Shown: in pieces, positions 24,535 through 32,516 of the stretch
Layout: the number at the start of each line of letters is the position of its first letter
Position numbering within the stretch: position 1 is the stretch's first letter
Origin: Streptomyces atroolivaceus
GTDB taxonomy: Bacteria > Actinomycetota > Actinomycetes > Streptomycetales > Streptomycetaceae
Length of the DNA: 64,000 nt
Assembly: GCF_000717025.1 (NCBI RefSeq)
Contig: NZ_JNXG01000002.1
Span: 1,116,001-1,180,000 of the forward strand
Reading direction: 5' to 3'
Made by a program: the position numbers and the translations under genes
Notes under the pieces: generated by a model
The model's database searches: none
Told to the model about the DNA's origin: nothing
What the model saw: only the letters and a program-made list of their open reading frames with translations

Positions 24535-25209
24535 TCAGCGGGTTTCGGCCACCCAGTGATAGTGCAGCTCGGGGCGGCCGACCTGACCGTAGCTCGGCCG
24601 CCGCACGGCCCGGCCCGCCGTCACCAGGTGCTCCAGATAGCGGCGGGCGGTGATCCTGGAAATGCCCAGCTCCTCCCCGGCGGCCGCCGCGGTCACCCCG
24701 GCGCCCGCCTCCCGCAGGGCCCGGGTCACCGCCTCCAGCGTCGGGCCGCTCAGGCCTTTGGGCAGTGCCGCGGGGTCCGCGACCCGCAGCGCGCCCAGTG
24801 CCCGGTCCACCTCGTCCTGGCCGCTCGCCTCACCGGCCGCCGCCCGGAACTCGGCGTACCGCACGAGCCGGTCCCGCAGCGTGGGATACGTGAACGGCTT
24901 CAGCACGTACTGCACGACGCCGAGCGACACGCCTTCCCGCACCACCGCCAGATCGCGCGCCGACGTCACCGCGATGACGTCGGCGCCGTGCCCCGCCGCC
25001 CGCAGCGATCGCAGCAGCTGCAGACCGTGCCCGTCGGGCAGGTAGAGGTCGAGCAGCAGCAGGTCCACCTCCGTCCGGTCCAGCGCCCGCACGGCCTCCG
25101 CCCGGGAGTGCGCGACGGCGGCGACCTCGAAACCCGGCACCCGGCCCACGTACAGCTGATGGGCGTCCGCGGCCACCGGATCGTCCTCCACGACCAGCAC
25201 CCGGATCAC
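24535..25209 (-). CDS. CitB/DcuR-type response regulator
   Basis: A 224-residue regulator. The receiver has the acidic pair VVEDDPVAADAH, the phospho-acceptor Asp in VDLLLLDLYLPDGHG, VTSARD and the Lys of YVLKPFTYPTL. The C-terminal HTH reads AAGEELGISRITARRYLEHL and ends PELHYHW, typical of DcuR/DctR. Its start overlaps the kinase stop by 4 bases. With the kinase and the divergent dctA gene it forms a C4-dicarboxylate or citrate sensing unit. Confidence 0.92.
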   Translation of the reverse strand: MIRVLVVEDDPVAADAHQLYVGRVPGFEVAAVAHSRAEAVRALDRTEVDLLLLDLYLPDGHGLQLLRSLRAAGHGADVIAVTSARDLAVVREGVSLGVVQYVLKPFTYPTLRDRLVRYAEFRAAAGEASGQDEVDRALGALRVADPAALPKGLSGPTLEAVTRALREAGAGVTAAAAGEELGISRITARRYLEHLVTAGRAVRRPSYGQVGRPELHYHWVAETR

Positions 25210-26858
25210 GGTGCGGCCACCTCCGTCCCTGCCGTGCGGCCGGCGAGCGGCAGCCGCACCGTGAACTCCGCGCCACCGCCCGGAGCCCGGCCCAGCGTCA
25301 CCGTCCCGCCGTTGCGGTGGGCCGCCTGCCGCACGAGCGCGAGGCCGAGGCCGCGGCCCGTGCCGTGGGTGGTCCAGCCGCGCCGGAACACCTCGTCGGC
25401 GTCGTCCGGACCGATCCCGGCGCCGGTGTCCGCCACCCGCAGCAGGAGCTCGCCGGACTCCGTCCGCGCGGTCACGGTGACCAGGGCCCGCGTCGCGGTC
25501 CGCTGCGCGGGCACGGGCACGCCGGCCGTCGTCGTCTCCGACGCGGCGTCCACCGCGTTGTCGATGAGATTGCCGAGGATCGTCACCAGGTCCCGCGGCG
25601 CCAGTGAGCTCGGCAGGGCCCCGTCGTCGATCAGGCTGTCCTCGGCGAGCACCAGCTCCACGCCGCGCTCGTTGGCCTGCGCGGCCTTGCCGAGCAGCAG
25701 AGCGGCGAGGACGGGCTCGGCCACCGCGCCCACGACCCGGTCGGTGAGGACCTGGGCGAGCTCCAGCTCCGCTGTCGCGAACTCCACCGCCTCCTCGACC
25801 CGGCCAAGCTCGATCAGCGACACGACGGTGTGCAGGCGGTTCGCCGCCTCGTGAGCCTGGGAGCGCAGCGCCTGGGTGAAGCCGCGTTCCGAGTCGAGCT
25901 CGCCCGACAGCGCCTGCAGCTCGGTGTGGTCCCGCAGCGTCACCACCGTGCCGCGCCGCTCCCCGCCCACCACCGGGCTGGTGTTGACCACGATCACCCG
26001 CTCCGCCGTCAGGTGGACCTCGTCCACCCGCGGCTCGGACGCCAGGAGCGCTCCGGTCAGCGGAGCGGGCAGCGCGAGCTCGTCGATCCTGCGGCCTACG
26101 GACCCCGGTGCCAGGCCCAGGAGCTCCCTGCCCGCGTCGTTGATCAGGGCGACCCTGCGCTGCCCGTCCAGCATGATCAGCCCCTCGCGGACGGCGTGCA
26201 GCGTGGCCTCGTGGTAGGTGTGCATCCGGCTCAGCTCCCCGGCGTTCATCCCGTGCGTGTGCCGCCGCAGCCGGGCGTTGATCACGTAGGTGCCGAGCGC
26301 GCCGAGCGCCAGCGCGGCACCCGCCGCCGTCCCCAGGGCGCCGAGCTGCTCACGTACCTGGGTGGACACCCGCTCGACGGTGATGCCGGCGCTGACCAGA
26401 CCGATGATCCTGTCGCCGTCGTGGACCGGCGTGACGACCCGTATCGAGGGGCCGAGCGTGCCCGTGTAGGTCTCCTCGAACGTCTCGCCGAGCAGGGCGC
26501 GCTCGGTGTGGCCGATGAAGCTCCTGCCGATCTGGGAGGTGTCGGGGTGGGTCCAGCGGACCCCCTCCGGATCCATGATCGTGACGAACGCGATCCCGGT
26601 GTCCTCACGGACCTTCTCCGCGTACGGCTGGAGTACCGCGGACGGGTCCGGGGTACGGATCGCCTCCCGCACGGACGGCGATCCGGCCATGGCGAGGGCT
26701 GCCGCCCGCACCTGGCGGGCCGCTGTCTCCTCCGCCTGCGACCTGCCGGAGGCGTACGCGAAGAAGGCGCACCCGGCAACGACCGCCGCCACGAGCAGGG
26801 CCTGCATCGCGAAGAGCTGGCCGGCCAGGCTGCGGGGGAGGGTTCGGGGCAGGCGCAT
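25206..26858 (-). CDS. DcuS/CitA-type sensor histidine kinase
   Basis: A 550-residue membrane kinase. Helices at about 13-32 and 178-198 bracket an extracytoplasmic PAS-like (sCache) sensor with the family motifs GIAFVTIMDPEGVRWTHPD, IGRSFIGHTE and IRVVTPVHDGDRIIGLVSAGI. A cytoplasmic PAS (about 215-315) follows, then the H box ALRSQAHEAANRLHTV, where His is the phospho-acceptor, and an HATPase domain with NLIDNAVDAA, VADTGAGI and GLGLALVRQAA. In this family the external PAS binds citrate or C4-dicarboxylates directly. The regulator gene overlaps its stop codon, and the transporter gene is divergent, 154 bases away. Confidence 0.93.
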   Translation of the reverse strand: MRLPRTLPRSLAGQLFAMQALLVAAVVAGCAFFAYASGRSQAEETAARQVRAAALAMAGSPSVREAIRTPDPSAVLQPYAEKVREDTGIAFVTIMDPEGVRWTHPDTSQIGRSFIGHTERALLGETFEETYTGTLGPSIRVVTPVHDGDRIIGLVSAGITVERVSTQVREQLGALGTAAGAALALGALGTYVINARLRRHTHGMNAGELSRMHTYHEATLHAVREGLIMLDGQRRVALINDAGRELLGLAPGSVGRRIDELALPAPLTGALLASEPRVDEVHLTAERVIVVNTSPVVGGERRGTVVTLRDHTELQALSGELDSERGFTQALRSQAHEAANRLHTVVSLIELGRVEEAVEFATAELELAQVLTDRVVGAVAEPVLAALLLGKAAQANERGVELVLAEDSLIDDGALPSSLAPRDLVTILGNLIDNAVDAASETTTAGVPVPAQRTATRALVTVTARTESGELLLRVADTGAGIGPDDADEVFRRGWTTHGTGRGLGLALVRQAAHRNGGTVTLGRAPGGGAEFTVRLPLAGRTAGTEVAAP

Positions 26859-26933
26859 ACATCACAGTCTGCACGGCGGGGACCAGCGGCCCAAGGTGGC
26901 CGATAAGCGTCCGTGAACGATATGAACGCAAGG

Positions 26934-26947
26934 GTGACGGCCGTCAC
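26934..26947. promoter_or_regulatory. Crp-type palindrome upstream of dctA
   Basis: The perfect palindrome GTGACGGCCGTCAC fits the GTG-N6-GNCAC consensus reported for Streptomyces Crp. It sits 66 bases before the dctA start and 76 bases before the kinase start. A second imperfect GTGA/TCAC pair lies at 26953-26964. Confidence 0.5.
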
Positions 26948-27012
26948 AGGGGAGTGAATAGTCACCGGGGCCCCCAGGGACGGGGAGCAGCCGCATACCC
27001 GAGGAGACCCCC

Positions 27013-28389
27013 GTGGCAGAGAAAGCCGTACGACGGGACCGCACCCACTACCTCTACATCGCCGTGATCGCCGCCGTGGTGCTGGGCGTCACGGTGGGCC
27101 TGGTGGTTCCGGACTTCGCCGTCGAGCTCAAGCCGATCGGCACAGGCTTCGTCGACCTCATCAAGATGATGATCTCGCCGATCATCTTCTGCACGATCGT
27201 GCTGGGGGTCGGCTCCGTACGGAAGGCCGCCAAGGTCGGAGCCGTCGGCGGCCTGGCCCTCGGCTACTTCCTGGTGATGTCGACCGTCGCCCTGGCCATC
27301 GGCCTGGTCGTCGGCAACCTCCTGGAGCCCGGCTCCAGCCTCCACATCACCGACGCGGCCCGCGCCGCGGGTGAGAAGCAGGCCTCGGGGGCCAGTGAGT
27401 CCACCGTGGACTTCCTGCTCGGCATCATCCCCACCACCATGGTCTCGGCCTTCACCGAGGGTGAGGTCCTGCAGACCTTGCTCATCGCCCTGCTCGCGGG
27501 CTTCGCGCTCCAGGCCATGGGCTCGGCCGGAGAGCCCGTCCTGCGCGGCATCGGCCACATCCAGCGCCTCGTCTTCCGCATCCTCGCCATGATCATGTGG
27601 GCGGCTCCGGTCGGCGCGTTCGGCGCGATGGCGGCGGTGGTCGGCGAGACCGGCGTGGACGCGCTGAAGTCCCTCGCGGTCATCATGATCGGCTTCTACG
27701 TCACCTGTGCGCTCTTCGTGTTCCTGATCCTGGGCGCGATCCTGCGCCTGGTGGCCGGGGTCAACATCTTCACCCTGCTGAAGTACCTGGGCCGCGAGTT
27801 CCTGCTGATCCTCTCCACCTCCTCGTCCGAGTCGGCCCTGCCGCGGCTGATCGCGAAGATGGAGCACATGGGCGTCAGCAAGCCCGTCGTCGGCATCACC
27901 GTGCCGACCGGGTACTCCTTCAACCTCGACGGCACCGCGATCTACCTCACGATGGCCTCGCTCTTCATCGCCAACGCGACGGGCGACCCGCTGACCATCG
28001 GCGAGCAGATCTCGCTGCTGATCTTCATGGTCATCGCCTCGAAGGGCGCCGCGGGCGTCACCGGTGCCGGTCTCGCCACCCTCGCAGGCGGCCTCCAGTC
28101 CCACCGCCCCGAACTGGTCGAAGGGGTCGGGCTGATCGTCGGCATCGACCGCTTCATGAGTGAGGCCCGCGCCCTGACGAACTTCGCGGGCAACGCGGTG
28201 GCCACGGTGCTGGTCGGCACCTGGACCAAGGAGATCGACAGGGAGCGGGTGGACCAGGTCCTCTCCGGCGCCCTCCCGTTCGACGAGAAGACGATGACGG
28301 ACGACGTCCACAGCGGCGAGCCGCACGTCCCGGAGTCGCGGGACGGCGCCGTGGACGTCGACGAGAAGCCGTCGTTGGCGAAGGCGTAA
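27013..28389 (+). CDS. dctA: Dicarboxylate/cation symporter (DctA-like)
   Basis: A 458-residue member of the DAACS family (SDF), importing C4-dicarboxylates such as malate, fumarate or succinate with Na+ or H+. The hairpin-loop serine-rich motif is seen as LILSTSSSESALPRL. The substrate and ion motifs are VVGITVPTGYSFNLDGTAIYLT and GVTGAGLATLAGGL, followed by GIDRFMSEARALTNFAGNAVATV with the conserved RxxTN-type residues. About eight membrane helices are visible. The C-terminal 55 residues are acidic and soluble. The start is GTG with GAGGAG upstream. Regulation by the divergent DcuSR-like pair is the natural inference. Confidence 0.94.
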   Translation: MAEKAVRRDRTHYLYIAVIAAVVLGVTVGLVVPDFAVELKPIGTGFVDLIKMMISPIIFCTIVLGVGSVRKAAKVGAVGGLALGYFLVMSTVALAIGLVVGNLLEPGSSLHITDAARAAGEKQASGASESTVDFLLGIIPTTMVSAFTEGEVLQTLLIALLAGFALQAMGSAGEPVLRGIGHIQRLVFRILAMIMWAAPVGAFGAMAAVVGETGVDALKSLAVIMIGFYVTCALFVFLILGAILRLVAGVNIFTLLKYLGREFLLILSTSSSESALPRLIAKMEHMGVSKPVVGITVPTGYSFNLDGTAIYLTMASLFIANATGDPLTIGEQISLLIFMVIASKGAAGVTGAGLATLAGGLQSHRPELVEGVGLIVGIDRFMSEARALTNFAGNAVATVLVGTWTKEIDRERVDQVLSGALPFDEKTMTDDVHSGEPHVPESRDGAVDVDEKPSLAKA

Positions 28390-28429
28390 GAAGGCTGACA
28401 AGGCGTAAGAAGACGTAAGAAGGCGTCAG
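28381..28429. repeat. Tandem copies of the dctA stop-codon region
   Basis: The 13-mer AAGGCGTAAGAAG, which contains the dctA TAA stop, occurs at 28381-28393 and exactly again at 28400-28412, with near copies at 28409-28421 and 28419-28429. Confidence 0.8.
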
Positions 28430-28440
28430 ACGCGGGCAGG

Positions 28441-28482
28441 CGGGTGCGGCCGGTACGGGAACTCCCGTACCGGCCGCACCCG
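28441..28482 (+). terminator. Terminator after dctA
   Basis: A perfect 20-bp stem (half begins CGGGTGCGGCCGGTACGG) closed by a minimal loop, 52 bases after the dctA stop. It is among the strongest hairpins in the window. Confidence 0.88.
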
Positions 28483-28558
28483 TCGTGGCAGACTGCGACT
28501 CCGCCGGGCCGGACGGATGCCGGTACCTGTCCCGTGCGCGTGGTGGCGGAGGAGCGGT

Positions 28559-29361
28559 ATGCACAGGAATCTGGCGGAGGCCGCGCGGGCCGCTCTGGCG
28601 GTCGCGTGCGTGCCGGGGACCGACGGGCGTGCGGCCGTACCGGCGCCCCGCCGGTGGAGGAGCACCACGACCACCGTCGTCGCCGACACGTGCGTACGGG
28701 GCGACCTCGGCTTCGTCCTGCTCCTCCACCGGCGGAAGGACGGTCTCGTCGCCGAGGAGCTCTTCTTCTCGACCCGCGAGGGCACCGGTGCCTGGGGGGC
28801 CGCGGAGCACCTCTCGGGCAGTGGGGGGATCCCCGACCTGACCAGCCCCGAGGAAGCGGCGGCCGTTCTGCGTGGCTGGTCCATGACGGTGCTCGGTGAC
28901 TCCTGGACGCTTCTTCACACCGGACGCCCCCAGGCCGACGACGGCTATGAACCGATGCGGTTCCATGTGCTGCTGGTGGACGAGAACGTCGGCCACCTCG
29001 ACATCGAGGACAGCACTGCCGGAGCGTCCCCGGCCTCCCACCGCCTCCGTAAGCCGCTCACGTCCCGGGTCGCTCTCCTCGCCCTCTTTCCCGGGGAGTG
29101 CGTCACCGTGCGCACGCGGGCGGAGGCGGGGGCCGGTGTCCGGTCCGTGGGTGAGCCGGTGGAACTGACCGGCAGTGAGGCCGTGGCGGGGGCCCCTGGG
29201 CGTAGTACCAGGAGCGGGTGGGGCCGTACAGGATCCACGTGCCGGCCGGTCGCGCATGTCCCGCCTCGCCGTTGTGCTTACAGCGTGATCATTCCGTGCT
29301 GGTGCCATGCGGCGGATCCGAGCAGCATCACTGTCCTGATCAGGCGCAGGAGGTGTCCTGA
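28559..29361 (+). pseudogene. Hypothetical gene, apparently frameshifted near its 3' end
   Basis: An ATG preceded by GGAGGAG opens a frame with good Streptomyces codon use for about 212 residues (TTTTVVADTCVRGDLGFVLLL; HVLLVDENVGHLDIEDS; RVALLALFPGECVTVRTRAE). No family is recognised. Near 29195 codon bias is lost in this frame and appears in the -1 frame, which reads YQERVGPYRIHVPAG and stops at 29361. Adding one base to the C-run at 29192-29195 would join the two, but a TAG at 29203 would still interrupt. The original frame has no stop before the next gene, giving a false fusion. It may be a degraded gene or a sequence error. Confidence 0.5.
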
Positions 29362-29374
29362 CCAGGTACAAGGG

Positions 29375-30610
29375 GTGGGGACGCTGAAGACCGCACGACA
29401 CTGGAGAGCCGCAGCCGTACTGCTGCTGCCGGTTCTCACCGGCACTGCCGGATGCGCCGCCGGGGACCGGCCCGACGCGGGGGAGGCGGTCTACGGGCAG
29501 CCGCTCGCTGAGCAGTTCCAGGCGGCGACGGACGCCACCCGCGACGCGGGCACCGCCGCCTTCCTGTCGACGCTGACCTACGGGGCGGCGGGTGGGGACG
29601 CCGTGCACCGGGCGAAGGGGAGCCAGGACTACGAGCGTGGGACGTCACTCGCCAAGCTCGGCTTCAGCGCCCACCGGCACTTCCCGCGGGAGACCCTGGA
29701 ATTCCTCCAGGTATCGGCTCCGGAGGGCGGCCAGGCCGTGGCCACCGCCGAGGACGACGTCTACGTCCGCCACGGCGCATCCGCCTGGCTGAGATACACG
29801 CCCGAGGCCGTCAACGAACTCGGCGAGACCACCGGTGTGATCGCGGCGCACGCCGCCGGGGACGTGGCGCCCTACAGCGGGACGCTCGCGGACATCGTGC
29901 CGCGGGCGATCCCCCGGGAGAAGCCCGAGCGCCGGGCGGACGGCAGCCGGGTCTACCGGGTCACCGTGCTTCCCGAGGTCGCGGCGGAAGTGCTCCCCCG
30001 TGACCTCCAGAGCCTGCAGGGCGACTGGGGTGCGGTCCCCGTCCAGCTGACGGTGCGTCTGGACGCCGAGGGCAGGCTGGCCTCGGCCGCTGCCGACCTC
30101 GGTCCCGTCCTGGCCCGTCTGCACGAGCAGAAGGTCCTCGTCGATGTGAAGCGGCTGCGCGCGGCGTACGAGCTCAGTGACTTCGGCAAGCCGGTCAAGG
30201 CCAAGGGCCCGGACAGCAGCGGCGAGCCGGTCGTGGACGCCCGCACGACGCTGGTCCCGATAGCCACGCTCAAGAAGGGCCGGTGTGCCACCACCGGCGC
30301 CACGGGGCTCGCCACCACGGCGGTCGTACGGCCCGTCGACTGCACGGCCCGGCACGACCTCCGGGTGCTGGCCCAGGTGAAGGTGGACCGGACCTTCCCG
30401 GGCGAGCGGGACATCGCCGACGGCGACGGCTATGCCCGGACGCAGTGTGAGCGCGCCTCGTTCACCGCGCCGGACGACTGGCGGCGCGGCGGCCGTTACG
30501 CGGAGGGCTTCGGTTTCGTGGGGGCCTCGGGCGTGAGCATCGGGTTCCACGGGGGCGAGACCGAGACGACGGTGACCGGGGACTACACCTGTTATCTCCG
30601 GACCGCCTGA
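29375..30610 (+). CDS. Lipoprotein with C-terminal septum-formation-like domain
   Basis: I place the start at GTG 29375, which gives a lipoprotein signal: RHWRAAAVLLLPVLTGTAGC, with the lipobox TAGC at about residues 26-29. The ribosome binding site is weak. The mature protein has an LolA/LppX-like beta region (ERGTSLAKLGFSAHRHF, VYVRHGASAWLRYTPEAVNELG, LTVRLDAEGRLASAAADL) to about 290. A cysteine-bearing C-terminal domain follows (LKKGRCATTGATG, RPVDCTARHDLRVLAQVKV, ARTQCERASF, DYTCYL), resembling the septum-formation domain. It is probably anchored on the outer face of the membrane. Partner unknown. Confidence 0.75.
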   Translation: MGTLKTARHWRAAAVLLLPVLTGTAGCAAGDRPDAGEAVYGQPLAEQFQAATDATRDAGTAAFLSTLTYGAAGGDAVHRAKGSQDYERGTSLAKLGFSAHRHFPRETLEFLQVSAPEGGQAVATAEDDVYVRHGASAWLRYTPEAVNELGETTGVIAAHAAGDVAPYSGTLADIVPRAIPREKPERRADGSRVYRVTVLPEVAAEVLPRDLQSLQGDWGAVPVQLTVRLDAEGRLASAAADLGPVLARLHEQKVLVDVKRLRAAYELSDFGKPVKAKGPDSSGEPVVDARTTLVPIATLKKGRCATTGATGLATTAVVRPVDCTARHDLRVLAQVKVDRTFPGERDIADGDGYARTQCERASFTAPDDWRRGGRYAEGFGFVGASGVSIGFHGGETETTVTGDYTCYLRTA

Positions 30611-30623
30611 CCCGGTGAGCCGG

Positions 30624-30661
30624 CCGGTGCCTTCGGCGGCTCTCCTTTCCGAAGGCACCGG
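30624..30661 (+). terminator. Terminator after the lipoprotein gene
   Basis: Perfect 13-bp arms CCGGTGCCTTCGG and CCGAAGGCACCGG around a 12-nt loop, 13 bases after the stop. Confidence 0.82.
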
Positions 30662-30666
30662 ACGCC

Positions 30667-30697
30667 TTGCCTTGACGTGGGCGTCAAGGATTACGGT
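30667..30697 (+). promoter_or_regulatory. MerR-type promoter/operator with 19-bp spacer (leaderless)
   Basis: TTGCCT (30667-30672) and TACGGT (30692-30697) are separated by exactly 19 bp, the stretched spacing of MerR-activated promoters. The spacer region holds the dyad CCTTGACG-TGGG-CGTCAAGG (30670-30689). The -10 element ends 6 bases before the merR ATG, so transcription should start at or next to the start codon. Confidence 0.75.
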
Positions 30698-30703
30698 CGC
30701 GGT

Positions 30704-31120
30704 ATGCGAATCGGGGAACTGGCCGAACGCGCCGGGACGACCACACGGACGCTGCGGTACTACGAGTCACGAGGCCTGCTGCAGGCGGGCCGCGCGGAGA
30801 ACGGCTACCGCACGTACGAGGAGAGCGACCTGCGGCTGATCCAGCAGATCCGGACCCTTCAGGACTTCGGGTTCGACCTGGAGGAGACGCGCCCCTTCGT
30901 CGACTGCCTGCGTGCCGGCCACCCGGCGGGTGACGCCTGCCCGGCCTCGCTGGCCGTCTACCGGCGCAAGCTCGGTGAGCTGGACGCGCTCATCGGCCAG
31001 CTGCAGTCGGTCCGTACGGAGGTGGGTGCCCAGTTGGCCCGCGCCGAGCTGGAGGCGTCCGCCGAGCTGCCGGGCGGCCCCGAACCACGATGCGAACTCA
31101 ACTGGGAGGATGACGAATGA
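30704..31120 (+). CDS. MerR-family transcriptional regulator
   Basis: A 138-residue regulator. The N-terminal winged helix is textbook: MRIGELAERAGTTTRTLRYYE, SRGLLQAGRAENGYRTYEESD. A dimerisation helix follows, then cysteines in VDCLRAGHPAGDACPASL and near the C-terminus (PRCELNWEDDE). Three cysteines suggest a redox or metal signal, and cotranscription with a thioredoxin supports a redox role. The ATG lies immediately after its own MerR-type promoter, so the message is probably leaderless. Its stop overlaps the thioredoxin start (ATGA). Confidence 0.9.
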   Translation: MRIGELAERAGTTTRTLRYYESRGLLQAGRAENGYRTYEESDLRLIQQIRTLQDFGFDLEETRPFVDCLRAGHPAGDACPASLAVYRRKLGELDALIGQLQSVRTEVGAQLARAELEASAELPGGPEPRCELNWEDDE

Positions 31121-31461
31121 TCCACGCAGAAGGTGTCGCGGAGGTCACCGACACGACGTTCGACGCGGAGGTACTGGGAGGCGGCCTGCCGGTCCTGGTG
31201 GAATTCACCGCGGACTGGTGCGGCCCCTGCCGCCAGCTCGCCCCCGTGCTCGGCGCGATCGCCAGGGAGGAGGCCGGCCGCGTCAAGGTGGTGGCGCTCG
31301 ACGTGGACCACAACCCGGGCATCGCGAGCCGCTACGCGGTGCTGTCGACGCCGACCCTGATGGTCTTCCAGGACGGCGAACCGGTGAAGTCGATGGTGGG
31401 CGCCCGGCCCAAGAGGCGACTGCTCCAGGAACTGGAGGAGGTCCTCCCGGCAGCGGTCTGA
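31117..31461 (+). CDS. trxA: Thioredoxin
   Basis: A 114-residue thioredoxin with the classical active site WCGPC (FTADWCGPCRQLAPVL), the VKVVALDVDHNP strand and the cis-Pro loop VLSTPTLMVFQDGEPV. It reduces protein disulfides in the cytosol. It is translationally coupled to the upstream merR gene and must be expressed from the MerR promoter, so it is probably induced by whatever that regulator senses. It is distinct from the longer thioredoxin-TPR protein at 13121. Confidence 0.95.
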   Translation: MIHAEGVAEVTDTTFDAEVLGGGLPVLVEFTADWCGPCRQLAPVLGAIAREEAGRVKVVALDVDHNPGIASRYAVLSTPTLMVFQDGEPVKSMVGARPKRRLLQELEEVLPAAV

Positions 31462-31553
31462 CGGCCGGGCGCGCTCACGGGTCCCGGCCAGGTGCGTCCG
31501 TCCCCCTGGCCGGGAGAGCCGCCGGCTGACGCGTCCGGCGCCCGGGCGCGGGA

Positions 31554-32192
31554 TCAGTCGTCGCGTCCCGTGGCGGCGACGGTGACACCGAGGCCGATCA
31601 TCGTGAGACCGCCGACTCCTCCGACCAGGGAGAGTCGCTGGGGTGAGCGGGCGAACCAGTCCCGCCCGGTTGCCGCGACCAGTCCCCACAGGCTGTCGGA
31701 GGCCACCGCGATGAAGCTGAAGACCAGCCCGAGCAGGAGCATCTGAACCACGACGTGGCCCTGGCCGCGGTCGACGAACTGCGGCAGTACCGCCGCGAAG
31801 AACACGAGGGTCTTGGGGTTGGCCACACCGACGGCGAACCCCTCCCCCAACGTGCGCAGGCCACTCTGTGCGCCCTTGTCGGCGGTGAACGAGGCCTGCA
31901 GCGAACCCCGTTGACGCCACGCCTTGACACCCAGATACACCAAGTAGGCGGCGCCGGTCAGTTTCAGTGCCGTGAAGACGAGGACGGAGCGTTCCACGAC
32001 CGTCCCTACCCCGAGAGCAACGGCCACGATGAGCGCAAAGGCGCCCAACGTGTTCCCCAGGACCGTCGTCAGGGCGGCGCGCCGCCCCTGCGCCAGAGCT
32101 CGCCCGATCACGAACAGCACACTGGGCCCCGGGATCACGATCAGCAGGAACGACATAGCCGCGAAGGCGAGCAAGCGCTCAGCAGACACCAT
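31554..32192 (-). CDS. LysE/RhtB-family amino-acid exporter
   Basis: A 212-residue membrane protein with about six helices. The family motif near the N-terminus is IVIPGPSVLFVIGRALAQGRR, followed by LGNTLGAF, LKLTGAAYLVYLGVKAWR and GVANPKTLVFFAAVLPQF. Such proteins export amino acids or related small molecules. It is convergent with trxA and has no clear operon partner. Confidence 0.92.
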   Translation of the reverse strand: MVSAERLLAFAAMSFLLIVIPGPSVLFVIGRALAQGRRAALTTVLGNTLGAFALIVAVALGVGTVVERSVLVFTALKLTGAAYLVYLGVKAWRQRGSLQASFTADKGAQSGLRTLGEGFAVGVANPKTLVFFAAVLPQFVDRGQGHVVVQMLLLGLVFSFIAVASDSLWGLVAATGRDWFARSPQRLSLVGGVGGLTMIGLGVTVAATGRDD

Positions 32193-32516
32193 GACTCCGA
32201 TGTAAGCACGGCAGGGGTCCGGCCCTCAGCCCCTTTTCGCATCCGCGGATTGTCGGAGCGACTTCGGCGGAGCTGAGAGCCGAACTGGCCCACCACCGCG
32301 AGCTCCGGGGGAGGCGTGCCGGACGAACCGCCGGCACGCGCGGCGAACCCACGCAGGGCTCACCCGCCGGCGTCCAGTTCGACTCCTGCGGGGACACAGG
32401 CACCATCGAGGTCGGCTACCGCCACTCGGGGCCGGCGGCATCGGCGTTGACCGGCTTGACGCGCACGAGCGTGACGTCACAGGTCACCGGGCGTGTCTCC
32501 TTCCCCGCCTCAGCCC
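32193..32516. other. Region without a confident gene; possible coding remnants
   Basis: Short stretches show Streptomyces-like codon use but no start codon or family: plus-strand AELRAELAHHRELRG near 32270-32310 and GVQFDSCGDTGTIEVGYRHS near 32370-32430; minus-strand VTCDVTLVRVKPVNADAAG near 32415-32490, ended by a TAG. These may be remains of a decayed gene. No terminator or clear promoter is seen. Confidence 0.4.

Noticed and set aside
28517..30610. A single 697-residue protein
   Set aside because: Codon bias breaks near 29195 and a complete lipoprotein signal begins at 29375, so two units are more likely than one fusion.
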